NCBI RefSeq assembly: GCF_900109825.1
Contig: NZ_FOBL01000001.1
Coordinates: 1-64,000 of the forward strand
Length of the DNA: 64,000 nt
Source: Alkalibacterium putridalgicola
Lineage (GTDB): Bacteria > Bacillota > Bacilli > Lactobacillales > Carnobacteriaceae_A
Direction: 5' to 3'
Shown here: piece by piece, positions 51,501-62,012 of the stretch
How positions within the stretch are numbered: position 1 is the stretch's first letter
Layout: the number at the start of each line of letters is the position of its first letter
Translations under genes and position numbers: made by a program
The notes under the pieces: generated by a model
What the model was told of the DNA's origin: nothing
The model's database searches: none
The model's input: the letters and a program-made list of their open reading frames with translations, nothing else

Positions 51501-52838
51501 GTGAAAAAGACATATGATATCGTTGTGATCGGCAGTGGTGTTGCCGGAAAGGCAGCCGCATCGGGGCTCGCTTCTACTCAAAGAAAGGTAGCTGTCATTG
51601 AAAATGACCTTTGGGGAGGAACGTGTCCGAATCGCGGCTGTGACCCCAAAAAGGTCCTCGTTTCTGCAGTAGAGGCTCAAACCATGGCGGCACAGATGAA
51701 AGGAAAAGGAGTCACCGATACACCTCCAGTCAATTGGCCGGATCTGATGGCGTTCAAAAAGACCTTCACAGATCCTGTACCTGAACGGAGTAAAGAGAGT
51801 CTGAAGTCTGCCGGGGCAGATGTCTATACCGGTACGGCCGAATTCCTAAACGAAACTTCTCTTCAAATCAATGACGATGTACTGGAAGCTGAACGCTTTA
51901 TTATTGCTACAGGTGCACACCCGTTTATTTTAGATATCAGGGGAAACGAACATTTCCTCACGAGTGATGACTTTCTGTCTCTGGCTGACATGCCGGAAAC
52001 CATCACATTTATTGGTGCTGGTTATATCGCCTTTGAATTTGCGGCGATCGCTTCTGCTGCCGGAGCAAAGGTGCATGTGATCCAGCATAACTCCACACCG
52101 CTTAAAGAATATGATCAGGTATTTGTAAAAGAAATCATGGATCAGTTGGAATCCAAAGGTGTCACCTTTCATTTAGATACCAACGTTACTGAGATCAGTA
52201 CCAAGGCGGACGGGTATCTGCTGAGTGGCAACAACAATTTTTCACTCCACACAGACCTGGTTTTCGGCACGACTGGCCGCGTGCCCAGTGTCGAAAAACT
52301 GAATCTGGAAAAAGCCGGAGTCGGCTATGATAAAACGGGTATCAAAGTCAACGATCATCTCCAGACGAGCAATCCTGCCGTGTATGCGATAGGTGATGTC
52401 TTGTCTAAAAAACAGCCTAAACTGACCCCTGTCTCAAGTCTGGAAGCCAGCTTTATCCTCTCTCAGTTTACAGGTAAGAAAGAGGACCCCCTCGTTTACC
52501 CAACTATCCCAAGCATCGTCTTTACGAGCCCTAAACTGGCTCAAGTCGGTGTGACGGTAGAAGAAGCAGAAGCGGACGACACGTATGAATGTTCAGAGAT
52601 CGATGCAACGAGCTGGTTCAGTTACGCAAGAAAAAATGAACCGGTATCCAAAGCAAAGGTCATCACTGAGAAAGGATCCGGACAGCTGGTCGGAGCGACT
52701 TGCCTGAACAGCGAAGCAGATGAACTGATCAACTACTTCAGTATACTTATAAATAAAAAAGTGAAAACTGAAGAGCTGTCAGACATTGTGTTTGCTTACC
52801 CGACCATTGCCAGTGATTTATCCTATTTTTACAGCTGA
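51501..52838 (+). CDS. Pyridine nucleotide-disulfide oxidoreductase (glutathione-reductase-like)
   Basis: This 445-residue flavoprotein has the FAD-binding VVIGSGVAGKAAA at 8-20, the redox disulfide CPNRGC (Cys42 and Cys47) in GGTCPNRGCDPKK, an NAD(P) site (FIGAGYIAFEF) and the second FAD motif VYAIGDV. The C-terminal dimer domain ends FAYPTIASDLSYF, where glutathione reductase would have a catalytic His-Pro; here it is different. The disulfide substrate is unknown. It starts at GTG 51501 after AAGGAG. It ends in a bidirectional terminator shared with clpX. Confidence 0.9.
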   Translation: MKKTYDIVVIGSGVAGKAAASGLASTQRKVAVIENDLWGGTCPNRGCDPKKVLVSAVEAQTMAAQMKGKGVTDTPPVNWPDLMAFKKTFTDPVPERSKESLKSAGADVYTGTAEFLNETSLQINDDVLEAERFIIATGAHPFILDIRGNEHFLTSDDFLSLADMPETITFIGAGYIAFEFAAIASAAGAKVHVIQHNSTPLKEYDQVFVKEIMDQLESKGVTFHLDTNVTEISTKADGYLLSGNNNFSLHTDLVFGTTGRVPSVEKLNLEKAGVGYDKTGIKVNDHLQTSNPAVYAIGDVLSKKQPKLTPVSSLEASFILSQFTGKKEDPLVYPTIPSIVFTSPKLAQVGVTVEEAEADDTYECSEIDATSWFSYARKNEPVSKAKVITEKGSGQLVGATCLNSEADELINYFSILINKKVKTEELSDIVFAYPTIASDLSYFYS

Positions 52839-52845
52839 GACTTGA

Positions 52846-52889
52846 AAAAGCCCTGCTTCTCCGTCAATCGGATAAGCAGGGCTTTTTTC
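52846..52889. terminator. Bidirectional terminator between the reductase gene and clpX
   Basis: AAAAAGCCCTGCTT pairs with AAGCAGGGCTTTTTT around a 17-base loop. T-runs lie on both sides. Strong. Confidence 0.92.
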
Positions 52890-52905
52890 GTTAAAGTCTA
52901 GTCAC

Positions 52906-54159
52906 TTAACTGACCATTTCTCCGTCTTCGTTATAGAAAACAGGATGTTTCTTTGTTTCGACCGTTTCTTCAGTGATACGGACTTTCTTGATTTCTGATC
53001 GGCTCGGTACTTCGAACATGATATCCATCATGATGCTTTCAATGATCGAGCGTAGACCTCGTGCGCCTGTGTCTCGTTCGATTGCTTTTCTGCCTATGCT
53101 GCGCAAAGCATCTTCTTCAAATTCCAGGTCGACATCGTCGATTTTAAGGAGTTTTTTGTACTGCTTGACGAGCGAATTCTTCGGTTTAGTCAGAATCTCG
53201 ACTAAATCATCTTCATCCAGCTTATCAAGAACAGCAGTGATCGGCAGACGGCCAATAAACTCTGGGATCAGTCCATATTTCAGGAGATCCTCCGGAATGA
53301 TCTGCTGCATGATGCTGCCTTTATCTTCAGCATCTTTACGTTGCGTTGACGCCCCAAAACCGATGACTTTATCACCTAAACGGTTTTTAACGATCGTTTC
53401 GATACCGTCAAAAGCTCCACCGACGATAAATAGGATATTCGTCGTATCGATCTGGATCAGTTCCTGATGCGGGTGCTTACGTCCGCCTTGAGGAGGAACG
53501 CTGGCTGTCGTGCCTTCTAAAATCTTCAAGAGCGCCTGCTGGACCCCTTCACCACTCACGTCACGTGTGATCGAGACGTTTTCTGATTTACGCGCGATTT
53601 TATCGATTTCATCCACGTAAATGATGCCGTGCTGAGCTCTTTCTACATCATAATCAGCAGACTGCAGGAGTTTGAGCAGGATATTTTCGACATCTTCACC
53701 GACATATCCAGCTTCCGTCAAGTTCGTCGCATCTGCGATAGCAAACGGTACATTCAATAAACGGGCAAGTGTCTGAGCCAGATAGGTCTTACCAGACCCA
53801 GTCGGACCGATCAGACAGATATTGCTTTTCTGCAGTTCGATATCATCGTCCTCCGCATCAACCATGCTGTTGATACGCTTGTAATGATTATATACGGCTA
53901 CAGATAACGTTTTCTTGGCAGACTCCTGACCAATAATGTATTCATTTAAAATCTCTCTGATTTCAAATGGCTTGGGTACAGTCATGTCGCCTTCAAACGA
54001 TTGCTTACTGAACTCTTCTTCCATAATTTCCTGGCAGAGATCCACACACTCATTACAGATGTACACTCCGGGACCAGCGACGATTTTCTTCACTTGGTCT
54101 TGTGATTTTCCGCAAAAAGAACATGAAATATTGCCGTTTTGTCCTTCATCATCAAACAT
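52906..54159 (-). CDS. clpX: ATP-dependent unfoldase ClpX
   Basis: This 417-residue AAA+ protein unfolds substrates for ClpP. The N-terminal zinc domain has CSFCGK and CNEC; Walker A is GPTGSGKT, Walker B is [11 protein letters not shown], and the GYVGEDV and [10 protein letters not shown] loops, including the pore loop, are present. The start at 54159 has AGGTG upstream; a GTG four codons earlier overlaps that site. It follows tig, as usual (tig-clpX). No CtsR box was seen nearby. Confidence 0.98.
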   Translation of the reverse strand: MFDDEGQNGNISCSFCGKSQDQVKKIVAGPGVYICNECVDLCQEIMEEEFSKQSFEGDMTVPKPFEIREILNEYIIGQESAKKTLSVAVYNHYKRINSMVDAEDDDIELQKSNICLIGPTGSGKTYLAQTLARLLNVPFAIADATNLTEAGYVGEDVENILLKLLQSADYDVERAQHGIIYVDEIDKIARKSENVSITRDVSGEGVQQALLKILEGTTASVPPQGGRKHPHQELIQIDTTNILFIVGGAFDGIETIVKNRLGDKVIGFGASTQRKDAEDKGSIMQQIIPEDLLKYGLIPEFIGRLPITAVLDKLDEDDLVEILTKPKNSLVKQYKKLLKIDDVDLEFEEDALRSIGRKAIERDTGARGLRSIIESIMMDIMFEVPSRSEIKKVRITEETVETKKHPVFYNEDGEMVS

Positions 54160-54212
54160 TTTTTTGGTCACCTCGTTTCAAGTTTGTTCCTTGATTTTTT
54201 GTTCCTATTAAG

Positions 54213-54247
54213 AAAAACGGGAATGCTTTATCAGCATCCCCCATTTT
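54213..54247 (-). terminator. Terminator of tig
   Basis: AAACGGGAATGCT pairs with AGCATCCCCC-TTTT (54215-54247), 5-base loop, then a T-rich run on the minus strand. Confidence 0.7.
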
Positions 54248-54257
54248 ATTTAAAAAA

Positions 54258-55568
54258 TTATTCAGAGTCAGAATCTTCTTTAGATTCTAAAGTTTCATTA
54301 GCCGTTGATGTTATCAGATCGATGGCTTTTTTCAATGAGATATCTCTATTTAAAAGTTGTGGAGAAAGAACATTACGTACCTGTTCAACGTCCATATTAT
54401 ATTGTTCAGCTAATTCGGAAATTTCTTTTTCCATGTCTTCTTCAGTCGCTTCAAGGTTTTCTTCTTCAACGATTGCTTCCAGAACTAAGTTTGTACGAAC
54501 GTTGAATTCAGCTTCGCCTTCGAACTGCTTGTGCAGGTCAGCTTCCGTAGAACCTGTCATCTGATAGTACATGTCCGCTGAGATACCTTGCTGTTTCAAG
54601 TTGTTCAGGAACATTTCCATTTGACGATGCACTTCTTCGTGTGCCATTTCATGTGGGATTTCTTCGATTTTTGCGTTCTCTACAGCTTTTCTGATTGCTT
54701 CATCGTCGCGGGCATCATTTGCAGCTGTTTCTTTACGCTCTTCAAGCTCTTTGCGAGCTTTTTCTTTTAATTCATCCACAGTTTCAACGTCTTCGTCCAA
54801 GTCTTTAACGAATTCATCATCTAATTCAGGTAATTCTTTAGATTTGACTTCATGTACTTTGACTTTAAATGTTGCTTCCTGTCCAGCTAATTCATCTGAA
54901 TGATACTCTTCAGGGAAAGTCAAGTTGACTTCTTTTTCGTCACCGGCTTTAACGCCAACTAACTGCTCTTCAAATCCGGGAATGAAAGAATTTGATCCCA
55001 GCTCTAGTGAATGGTTTTCACCTTTGCCGCCTTCAAATGCTTCTTCACCTTTAAAGCCTTCGTAGTCGATGACGACTGTGTCGCCTTCTTCTGCAGCGTC
55101 TTCTTTGATGACAAGTTCTGCCATGCCTTGACGACGTCTTTCGATGCTTTCTTCAACTTCTTCTTCTGTTACTTCTCTGTCTTGTTTGACAACATCCAGG
55201 TCTTTGTACTGACCTAATTCAACATCAGGTTTCAATGTCAATTCAGCGACTAATTCCCAGTCCTGGTTTTTACCTACTGATTTGATATCGATATTGGGCT
55301 GAGCCACTGGTTCAACATCCACTTCATCGAGTGCTTTAGAATAAGCATCAGGTAAAAGATCATTTAATGTATCTTCATATAACGCTGCTTCACCATACAT
55401 TTGATTGAAGATACGGCGTGGGACACGTCCTTTACGGAAACCAGGGACATTCAGGTTTTTCTGAACTTTTTTAAAGGTTTTGTCCAACCCTTGTTTAACT
55501 GTTTCCTGATCAATTGTAAATTCTAAGCGACCAGTAGTTGGCCCAGTTTTTTCAAAATTTGTTTCCAT
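54258..55568 (-). CDS. tig: Trigger factor
   Basis: This 436-residue ribosome-bound chaperone meets nascent chains. The ribosome-docking signature is VPGFRKGRVPRRIF near residues 43-56; the peptidyl-prolyl isomerase domain (GDTVVIDYEGFKGEEAFEGG) is about 160-240; and the long helical C-terminal arms follow. It is strongly acidic. The GGAGG ribosome site is good and a promoter is placed at 55684-55712. Confidence 0.98.
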   Translation of the reverse strand: METNFEKTGPTTGRLEFTIDQETVKQGLDKTFKKVQKNLNVPGFRKGRVPRRIFNQMYGEAALYEDTLNDLLPDAYSKALDEVDVEPVAQPNIDIKSVGKNQDWELVAELTLKPDVELGQYKDLDVVKQDREVTEEEVEESIERRRQGMAELVIKEDAAEEGDTVVIDYEGFKGEEAFEGGKGENHSLELGSNSFIPGFEEQLVGVKAGDEKEVNLTFPEEYHSDELAGQEATFKVKVHEVKSKELPELDDEFVKDLDEDVETVDELKEKARKELEERKETAANDARDDEAIRKAVENAKIEEIPHEMAHEEVHRQMEMFLNNLKQQGISADMYYQMTGSTEADLHKQFEGEAEFNVRTNLVLEAIVEEENLEATEEDMEKEISELAEQYNMDVEQVRNVLSPQLLNRDISLKKAIDLITSTANETLESKEDSDSE

Positions 55569-55683
55569 TACTATTAACCTCCGACATTGTTTTTATTTTA
55601 AACGTTATAAAAGGATGTATCCGGACAAAATTCTTTCCAGTTACGATCGATTTATTACACATATTAATTAAACATACTTACAT

Positions 55684-55712
55684 ATCATACAATATTTAAG
55701 CACAGATGTAAA
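55684..55712 (-). promoter_or_regulatory. Promoter of tig
   Basis: On the minus strand TTTACA (55707-55712), 17 bases, TATGAT (55684-55689). It lies immediately after the upstream gene's stop. Confidence 0.6.
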
Positions 55713-55718
55713 CTGTGG

Positions 55719-56678
55719 TTACTCAAATCTAAGCAATTCGCTATGGATTTTTTCGATCCAGCTTAAAATATGATCAGAATCCCTACTTTCATTCATCTCA
55801 GCGGATTCGAAAGTCGGATCGATCGTCCGGATAACAGACGTGACCCATGCTTTTTCTTCCCCCGGAGCAATGATTTCAGCCTCGAACGGATACAGCATCA
55901 ACAAGACCGTATCGACCTCATTTTCAGCCAGCTGATACAGCGACGGATTTTGAGACAGGCATTCGTTCAGATCGGCAGCGATCGCTTTGGCAGTCGGATG
56001 CTGCTCCAGGGGATAGGTTTCGCTAGGGGTCGCTTCTTTGACCTCACCAAACCAGAGATACGGATAAGAGTCATCCACGCCCCTTTCTGCCAGTAGAGAA
56101 AATAAGGTCGCACGGACCAGCGGATGAACATAAGGATTGATCAGTAGCTGCGGTGCGAGCTGTTTCAGTTTGGCATTCGGCAAAGTGTAGACGTTTTTCA
56201 TCGCAGAAAATTGTTCAAGCGTATTCAGCGATGCTAAGGAGAAGAGCTGCTTAACGATCCTGTCTTCTTCTTTTCGTTTGTTCTCTTCCTGCACTCTTTT
56301 TATTTCAGCAAGCTGACTGTCCAGGCGATTCCAGGAGTCGGCATACTTGACTGCCGTACTCTCCAGCTGCTCTTTTATGTGTTTTTCTGACTGGAGTATC
56401 TGGTTGTTCTCCAGCAGTACCTCGACGTAGATGAGCAGTCTTTTTTCATCGGATGTATAAAAGTCATTCTTCTCATCGGCCAGCCGCAGTGCCTCTTCAT
56501 ACTCGCCCGCCTGCAGAAGTGAAGAGACGAGCAGGACATTCAAGCTGTCTTCATCTCTGATGGTGTAAGCTTTTTTCATATAGTCAATGGCCTCTACAAC
56601 ATTCCCTTTTCTTAAGTGTTCCATGACCTGTGACATATACATGTTGAAGTTTTTTGGAAATTCTATCTGTTCTCCCAT
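55719..56678 (-). CDS. Tetratricopeptide-like helical protein
   Basis: This 319-residue protein begins with two or three TPR-like helix pairs (GNVVEAIDYMKKAYTIRD and AGEYEEALRLADEK, residues 20-95), then a charged coiled coil (about 110-150), and a C-terminal domain of unknown type with several acidic helices. It resembles TPR proteins near tig in other Lactobacillales, whose role is unknown. I chose the start at 56678, after GAGGTG. It follows accA, but a hairpin and the spacing suggest separate regulation. No membrane segment. Confidence 0.75.
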   Translation of the reverse strand: MGEQIEFPKNFNMYMSQVMEHLRKGNVVEAIDYMKKAYTIRDEDSLNVLLVSSLLQAGEYEEALRLADEKNDFYTSDEKRLLIYVEVLLENNQILQSEKHIKEQLESTAVKYADSWNRLDSQLAEIKRVQEENKRKEEDRIVKQLFSLASLNTLEQFSAMKNVYTLPNAKLKQLAPQLLINPYVHPLVRATLFSLLAERGVDDSYPYLWFGEVKEATPSETYPLEQHPTAKAIAADLNECLSQNPSLYQLAENEVDTVLLMLYPFEAEIIAPGEEKAWVTSVIRTIDPTFESAEMNESRDSDHILSWIEKIHSELLRFE

Positions 56679-56730
56679 GTTTTCTTTCACCTCTTAACTA
56701 GTGTATCATATCTTTTTCTAGAAGAGACGA

Positions 56731-56764
56731 AAAAAAGCAACAGGATCGTGCTGCCCCATTGCTT
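56731..56764 (-). terminator. Terminator of the fatty-acid operon
   Basis: AAGCAA (56735-56740) pairs with TTGCTT (56759-56764), with inner pairing of GCAGCA and TGTTGC, then a T-run on the minus strand. It overlaps the accA stop. Confidence 0.6.
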
Positions 56765-57545
56765 AAAAGTTTCTGAATCTCTGATATCTGTTTTCGAGTA
56801 AGTACTCTACTGGCAGTGCTGCAAGTTCATTCAGTTTTTTTGTGATGTCACTTTTCATCTGTTTCATCAGCAGCTGTTTGTCGATCCACTGATCATTATT
56901 TTTCTCATTGATGACTTTTTCTACGATCCCTAGTTCTTTTAAATCGTAACTCGTCAGCTTCATCAGATCGGCTGCTTCAGATGACCGTTTGGCGTCTTTC
57001 CACAGGATAGAGGCAAACCCTTCTGGAGACAGGATAGAGTAAATGGAAAATTCCATCATCCACACTTCATCTGCCAGGGCTAAAGCCAGCGCTCCACCAC
57101 TCCCGCCTTCTCCCATGATGATGGAGAGAACTGGTACCTTAAGATTGCTCATCTCAAAAAGATTGGTGGCAATGGCTTCGCCCTGTCCCCGTTCTTCCGC
57201 TTCCACACCACAGTAAGCACCGGATGTGTTGATGAAATTAACGATGGGACGATTGAATTTTTCAGCCTGCTTCATCAGTCTTAAAGACTTGCGGTAGCCT
57301 TCGGGATGAGGGGAACCGAAATTGCGTCTGACACTTTCATTGACGTCCGTCCCTTTCTCATTTCCGATGACCGTTACCGGCATGCCGCTGATTTTACCTA
57401 TGCCACCGATGATGGCTTCATCGTCTTTATAGAGCCGGTCACCATGCAGCTCAATGAATCCTTCAACTAATCCAGTCGTTATATCCTTCATGCTGAGCCG
57501 GTCCGTTCTGCGGGCCTGATTGACGATGTCCATTGCGTTACTCAT
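56763..57545 (-). CDS. accA: Acetyl-CoA carboxylase carboxyltransferase, alpha subunit
   Basis: This 260-residue subunit forms the carboxyltransferase with AccD, moving CO2 from biotin to acetyl-CoA. Crotonase-like segments are [59 protein letters not shown] (fragmented) and [12 protein letters not shown]. It is of the shorter Gram-positive type. The start at 57545 lies inside the end of accD (overlap 8 bases). Last gene of the operon. Confidence 0.96.
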   Translation of the reverse strand: MSNAMDIVNQARRTDRLSMKDITTGLVEGFIELHGDRLYKDDEAIIGGIGKISGMPVTVIGNEKGTDVNESVRRNFGSPHPEGYRKSLRLMKQAEKFNRPIVNFINTSGAYCGVEAEERGQGEAIATNLFEMSNLKVPVLSIIMGEGGSGGALALALADEVWMMEFSIYSILSPEGFASILWKDAKRSSEAADLMKLTSYDLKELGIVEKVINEKNNDQWIDKQLLMKQMKSDITKKLNELAALPVEYLLENRYQRFRNF

Positions 57546-58407
57546 CGTGATCACCTTCTTTTCCAGTTGGATACGTATGCATATCGATGAGATCTGTGAT
57601 GACTTGCTTGAGTTTCTCTCTCTCGACGATCTGATCGATAAACCCGTTTTTCATGACTGTTTCTGCTAGCTGAAAGTCATCCGGCAAAGAAGCTTTGATC
57701 GTCTGTTCGATGACACGCTTGCCGGCAAATCCCACGAGAGCACCTGGTTCAGCTAAAATGATATCGCCCTCCATGGCAAAACTCGCCGTTACACCGCCCG
57801 TTGTCGGGTCGGTAAGTACAGTCAGATAAAACAGCCCTTTATCGGAAAAGCGTTTGATCGCTGCACTCGTCTTGGCCATCTGCATTAGAGAAAAGATCCC
57901 TTCCTGCATCCGTGCTCCGCCTGAAGCGGTAAAAAGCACGACCGGCAGATTTTTTTCAGCTGCTCGTTCGAATAAGCGGGTGATTTTCTCCCCGACAGCC
58001 TGCCCCATGCTCCCCATAATGAAATGAGAATCCATGATGCCGATAGCCGTTTCATGTCCACCTATACGCGCTTCTCCTGTCATCACTGCTTCACGCAGAC
58101 CCGTTCTGATCTGTATTTTGGCTATTTTATTTTCATAGTCAGGAAAATCAAGCGGATTACCTGTCGTGACTTCCGTATCCCATTCATTGAATGAAGAAGC
58201 ATCCACCGTGATGGCCAGTCTTTCCTGTGCACTGATCCGAAAAGTATAGTGACAGTTCGGGCACCGTCTTGCTTTACCTAATGATTTGACATAGATCGGT
58301 TTCTGACAGTTCGGGCATTTTTCAAACATGCCGTCCGGTACCTGAGGACCATTCTGTGCCTCGGTCTTCTGCAGGGATATATAAGGCCGTTTCTTGAATA
58401 ACCTCAT
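57538..58407 (-). CDS. accD: Acetyl-CoA carboxylase carboxyltransferase, beta subunit
   Basis: This 289-residue subunit has a zinc ribbon near the N-terminus (CPNCQKP and CPNCHY, residues 32-55), and the carboxyltransferase fold with [20 protein letters not shown] and [15 protein letters not shown]. The ATG overlaps the accC stop (ATGA), and its end overlaps accA, so accC, accD and accA are probably translated in step. Confidence 0.97.
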   Translation of the reverse strand: MRLFKKRPYISLQKTEAQNGPQVPDGMFEKCPNCQKPIYVKSLGKARRCPNCHYTFRISAQERLAITVDASSFNEWDTEVTTGNPLDFPDYENKIAKIQIRTGLREAVMTGEARIGGHETAIGIMDSHFIMGSMGQAVGEKITRLFERAAEKNLPVVLFTASGGARMQEGIFSLMQMAKTSAAIKRFSDKGLFYLTVLTDPTTGGVTASFAMEGDIILAEPGALVGFAGKRVIEQTIKASLPDDFQLAETVMKNGFIDQIVEREKLKQVITDLIDMHTYPTGKEGDHDE

Positions 58408-59780
58408 CCATTAGCCTCCTTGCTTTTCAGCCAGTCGGGAATAATGACTTGTGAAAGCGTGTCAGTGGTGTATCGGCCGTTTCTAAAGTGCTCATCATGA
58501 AGCAGATCGATATGAAAGTCCAGATTTGTCTGGATCCCTTCGATCACCATTTCATTCAAGGCACGTTTCATCTTACTGATTGCTTCATCCCTCGTGTTGC
58601 CATGGGTGATGACTTTAGCTACCATCGCATCATAGTACGGCGGGATCACAGATCCGGCAAACATCGCTGTATCCACACGCAACCCTAAGCCACCCGAAGG
58701 TATGTTCAGAAAGTCTATATTCCCTGGAGACGGCGCGAAATTGAACAACGGATTTTCAGCATTGATCCGGCATTCTATCGCATGTCCCGTTAATGTCACA
58801 TCGTCCTGGGTGATGGACAGACGTTCGCCGGAAGCGATCCTGATCTGCTCTTTAACGATATCGAAAGCAGTGATCATTTCAGTGATCGGATGTTCCACTT
58901 GGATCCGGGTGTTCATTTCCATAAAATAGAAGTTCTCATCCGTATCCACCAGGAATTCGATCGTGCCGGCATTCTCATACCCCACTGTTTCAGCTGCATC
59001 CACAGCACTCTGACAAATACGCTGCCTTGTTTCTTCCGATAATGTCGGACTTGGTGCTTCTTCCAGTATTTTCTGATGATTCCGCTGCAGCGAACAGTCA
59101 CGTTCACCAAGATGGATGACATTCCCAAAATGATCGGCTAATATCTGTACTTCGATATGTTTCGCCGGTGTGATGATCCGTTCGACATACATCCGGTCAT
59201 CATCAAAAGCCGCTTTCGATTCAGACTGAGCCTGGAGGAACTTCGCTTCAAGGTCTTTTTCCTCAAAGACCATCCGCATACCTTTTCCGCCACCTCCGGC
59301 TACAGCTTTAATAATGACGGGCATGCCGATCTCATCGACCATTTCTTTGACATCTTTGAATTCTGTGATGGCATGATCACTTCCCGGAACGACCGGGACA
59401 TCGGCTTTTTTCATCATATCCCGTGCATTGGATTTGTTGCCCATCTGATCGATGACTTCTTTTTTCGGACCGATGAACGCGACATTGACTTCCTCACACA
59501 TGGCCGCGAACGTACTGTTTTCCGAAAGAAAACCAAAGCCAGGATGGATCGCTTCTGCGCCGGTCAGAACCGCTGCACTTAGAATATTATGTATATTCAA
59601 GTAGGATTCGTTTGCTTTAGAAGGGCCTATGCACACCGCTTCATCTGCCAGCTGCATATGAAGAGCATCCTTATCCGCCGTTGAGTATACAGCCACTGTT
59701 TTTATATTCATTTCCTGACATGCCCGAATGATCCGGACAGCGATTTCTCCTCGATTGGCTATAAGTATTTTTTGAAACAT
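58404..59780 (-). CDS. accC: Acetyl-CoA carboxylase, biotin carboxylase subunit
   Basis: This 458-residue ATP-grasp enzyme carboxylates the biotin of AccB. It shows [13 protein letters not shown], the Gly-rich ATP loop [13 protein letters not shown], and [15 protein letters not shown]. The start at 59780 is chosen because GGAAGG is seven bases before; a longer reading at 59801 has a weaker case. Part of the accB-fabZ-accC-accD-accA series. Confidence 0.97.
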   Translation of the reverse strand: MFQKILIANRGEIAVRIIRACQEMNIKTVAVYSTADKDALHMQLADEAVCIGPSKANESYLNIHNILSAAVLTGAEAIHPGFGFLSENSTFAAMCEEVNVAFIGPKKEVIDQMGNKSNARDMMKKADVPVVPGSDHAITEFKDVKEMVDEIGMPVIIKAVAGGGGKGMRMVFEEKDLEAKFLQAQSESKAAFDDDRMYVERIITPAKHIEVQILADHFGNVIHLGERDCSLQRNHQKILEEAPSPTLSEETRQRICQSAVDAAETVGYENAGTIEFLVDTDENFYFMEMNTRIQVEHPITEMITAFDIVKEQIRIASGERLSITQDDVTLTGHAIECRINAENPLFNFAPSPGNIDFLNIPSGGLGLRVDTAMFAGSVIPPYYDAMVAKVITHGNTRDEAISKMKRALNEMVIEGIQTNLDFHIDLLHDEHFRNGRYTTDTLSQVIIPDWLKSKEANG

Positions 59781-59819
59781 GCACATACCTTCCTTATACA
59801 TTTTTAAGCGTCAAACAGA

Positions 59820-60251
59820 TCATCTTCCGATAATGAATGTCAGTTCTGCTTCACATACTTTTTTGCCGTCCACATATGCAACACCTTTACCGATACCAGC
59901 ATAGTCTTTCAGCTTAACGATGTCCACTTTAAGTTCCAGGACATCACCCGGCTGGACTTTTTTTCTGAACTTGACTTTGTTCAGGCCGCCCAGATAAGCA
60001 GTCTGAGATTTGAAGCGATCCAGTTTCAAAAGCGGGATCGATCCGGCTTGAGCCAGACTTTCCACGATCAATACACCAGGCATGACAGGGTCTCCCGGGA
60101 AATGACCTTGGAAAAATTCTTCGTTGATCGTGACATTCTTGATCGCTGTCACATGTTCTCCAGGAATCAGTTCAGTCACTTTGTCAATATAATAGATGGG
60201 ATAACGATTCGGGATCAGTTTCTGAATCTCCGCAATATTCATTGTTGTCAT
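59820..60251 (-). CDS. fabZ: 3-hydroxyacyl-ACP dehydratase FabZ
   Basis: This 143-residue hot-dog-fold enzyme removes water from 3-hydroxyacyl-ACP. The catalytic His50 is in FQGHFPGDPVMPGVL, with Glu in the next helix (VESLAQAG). AAAGGAG precedes the ATG. Between accB and accC, as in other Lactobacillales. A second FabZ/FabN isomerase may be elsewhere; not in this window. Confidence 0.97.
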   Translation of the reverse strand: MTTMNIAEIQKLIPNRYPIYYIDKVTELIPGEHVTAIKNVTINEEFFQGHFPGDPVMPGVLIVESLAQAGSIPLLKLDRFKSQTAYLGGLNKVKFRKKVQPGDVLELKVDIVKLKDYAGIGKGVAYVDGKKVCEAELTFIIGR

Positions 60252-60263
60252 TGTATTCTCCTT

Positions 60264-60755
60264 TTAATTGGCTTTGATTTTTACAAGGGTCTGATCAAAT
60301 TCGATGGCCTGTCCGTCTTCGACAAGTATTTCCTCTACCGTCCCCTGGACATCACTTTTGATCTCGTTCATCACTTTCATGGCTTCGATGATCAGAATCG
60401 TCTGTCCTTCTTCAACGGTATCTCCTACTTTGATAAAAGCTGGAGAGTCCGGTGAACTGGACCGGTAACTCGTACCGACGATCGGTGAGTTGATTAGATG
60501 AAAGTGTTCGTCTTCTGCATTGACTGCGTCAACTGAATCAGCTTCTACTTCCACTCTATCTGATTGCTGCATAGAGCTTTCCGGTCTAGTTAATGCAGTC
60601 TGATCATCGGATCTGGATGATTCGATTTTCTGACTGTCTTCGCCTGATTCACGCTTACTGAGCGTCAATGAAGCCGATGCATTCTCAAATTCAAAATGCA
60701 TCAGGCTCGACTGGTCGATCAGATGGATCAGTTCTTTTATTTCTTTGTTGTTCAT
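60264..60755 (-). CDS. accB: Biotin carboxyl carrier protein AccB
   Basis: This 163-residue protein carries biotin between AccC and AccAD. The biotinyl domain (residues 85-163) has the target Lys127 in IIEAMKVMNEI, with Val rather than the more usual Met after the Lys. The first 85 residues are an N-terminal region with Ser, Asp and Glu, probably a flexible linker. Its ATG overlaps the fabF stop (ATGA). Confidence 0.96.
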   Translation of the reverse strand: MNNKEIKELIHLIDQSSLMHFEFENASASLTLSKRESGEDSQKIESSRSDDQTALTRPESSMQQSDRVEVEADSVDAVNAEDEHFHLINSPIVGTSYRSSSPDSPAFIKVGDTVEEGQTILIIEAMKVMNEIKSDVQGTVEEILVEDGQAIEFDQTLVKIKAN

Positions 60756-61996
60756 TCAGAGTCACTCCATTTTTTAAAGCAGGTCACAGCATTATGTCCG
60801 CCAAAACCTAGAGAGTTGTTTAAGGCAAACAGATAATCTTTTTCGCGGGCTTCTCCAAGGATATAATCCAGATCGCAGTTTTCATCCAGTTCTTTCGTGT
60901 TGATAGTTGGAGGCAAGATGCTTTCCTGCAGAGACATCACAGTTGCAATAGCCTCTATCGCACCTGCTCCACCTAACAAGTGACCTGTCATACTCTTCGT
61001 ACTTGAGACAGCCACCGTTTTGGACGCTGCTTCACCAAGAGCCATTTTTATCGCACTTGTTTCAGCGGAGTCGTTTGCCGGTGTCGATGTGCCATGCGCA
61101 TTGATGTACCCAACTTCACCAGGTTCGATTCCGGCCTCTTTCATTGCCAGTTTCATCGCTTTAGCAGCTCCTTCGCCGTCTGGTGTAGGAGCTGTCATAT
61201 GGAAGCTGTCTCCCGTTGCACCGTATCCGACGATCTCGGCATAGATATGTGCGCCCCGTTCTTTAGCAGAGGTCAGGCTCTCAAGAATGATCACGCCCGC
61301 CCCTTCGCCCATGACGAAACCATGACGGTTTTTATCGAAAGGTATTGAAGCAGCATTGACATCTTCACTTGTTGACAAGGCATTCAGTGCGGCAAAACCC
61401 GACATGCCGATTTCATTCACACTGGCTTCCGAGCCGCCGGCCAGCATATAGTCTGCATAGCCATGTTTGATTTGTCTGAAGGCTTCGCCAATGGAATTAT
61501 TCCCTGAGGCACATGCCGTCACGATGGATAAATTTGGTCCTTTGGCGCCTGTTGCTATAGAAATGTTTCCGGCGACCATATTACCGATGGCTTTCGGCAC
61601 AAAAAGCGGTTCGACTCTGTCGAGACCCTTTTCATGCATTTTAATGATCTGACTCTGCATTGCTGACAATCCGCCTATACCTGATCCTACGATCACGCCT
61701 AAACGGTCGGCATCGAATGCATAATCATCCAAACCGCTGTCTCTCATCGCTTCAAGTGCCGCTGCGACACCATACTGCGAGAAGGGATCCATTCGCTTAG
61801 CCAGTTTTCTGTCCATTAATTCCTTGGCCACGAAATCTTTCACTTCGCCGGCAACACTTACATTAATGGCTTCTCCATCAAATTTAGTTAAAGGAACGAT
61901 ACCGTTCCTGCCAGTCTTTAATCCTGTCCAAAATTCTTCAACTGAGTTTCCTAAAGGAGTAATAGCCCCTAGCCCAGTAACGACAACTCTTTCCAT
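60752..61996 (-). CDS. fabF: 3-oxoacyl-ACP synthase II (FabF)
   Basis: This 414-residue condensing enzyme elongates acyl-ACP with malonyl-ACP. The nucleophile is Cys162 in VTACASGNN, with the two His residues in NAHGTSTP and TGHLLGGAGAIE. Full length. It is 17 bases after fabG and overlaps accB by four bases. Confidence 0.98.
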   Translation of the reverse strand: MERVVVTGLGAITPLGNSVEEFWTGLKTGRNGIVPLTKFDGEAINVSVAGEVKDFVAKELMDRKLAKRMDPFSQYGVAAALEAMRDSGLDDYAFDADRLGVIVGSGIGGLSAMQSQIIKMHEKGLDRVEPLFVPKAIGNMVAGNISIATGAKGPNLSIVTACASGNNSIGEAFRQIKHGYADYMLAGGSEASVNEIGMSGFAALNALSTSEDVNAASIPFDKNRHGFVMGEGAGVIILESLTSAKERGAHIYAEIVGYGATGDSFHMTAPTPDGEGAAKAMKLAMKEAGIEPGEVGYINAHGTSTPANDSAETSAIKMALGEAASKTVAVSSTKSMTGHLLGGAGAIEAIATVMSLQESILPPTINTKELDENCDLDYILGEAREKDYLFALNNSLGFGGHNAVTCFKKWSDSE

Positions 61997-62012
61997 TTAT
62001 ATCCTCCTAGAT

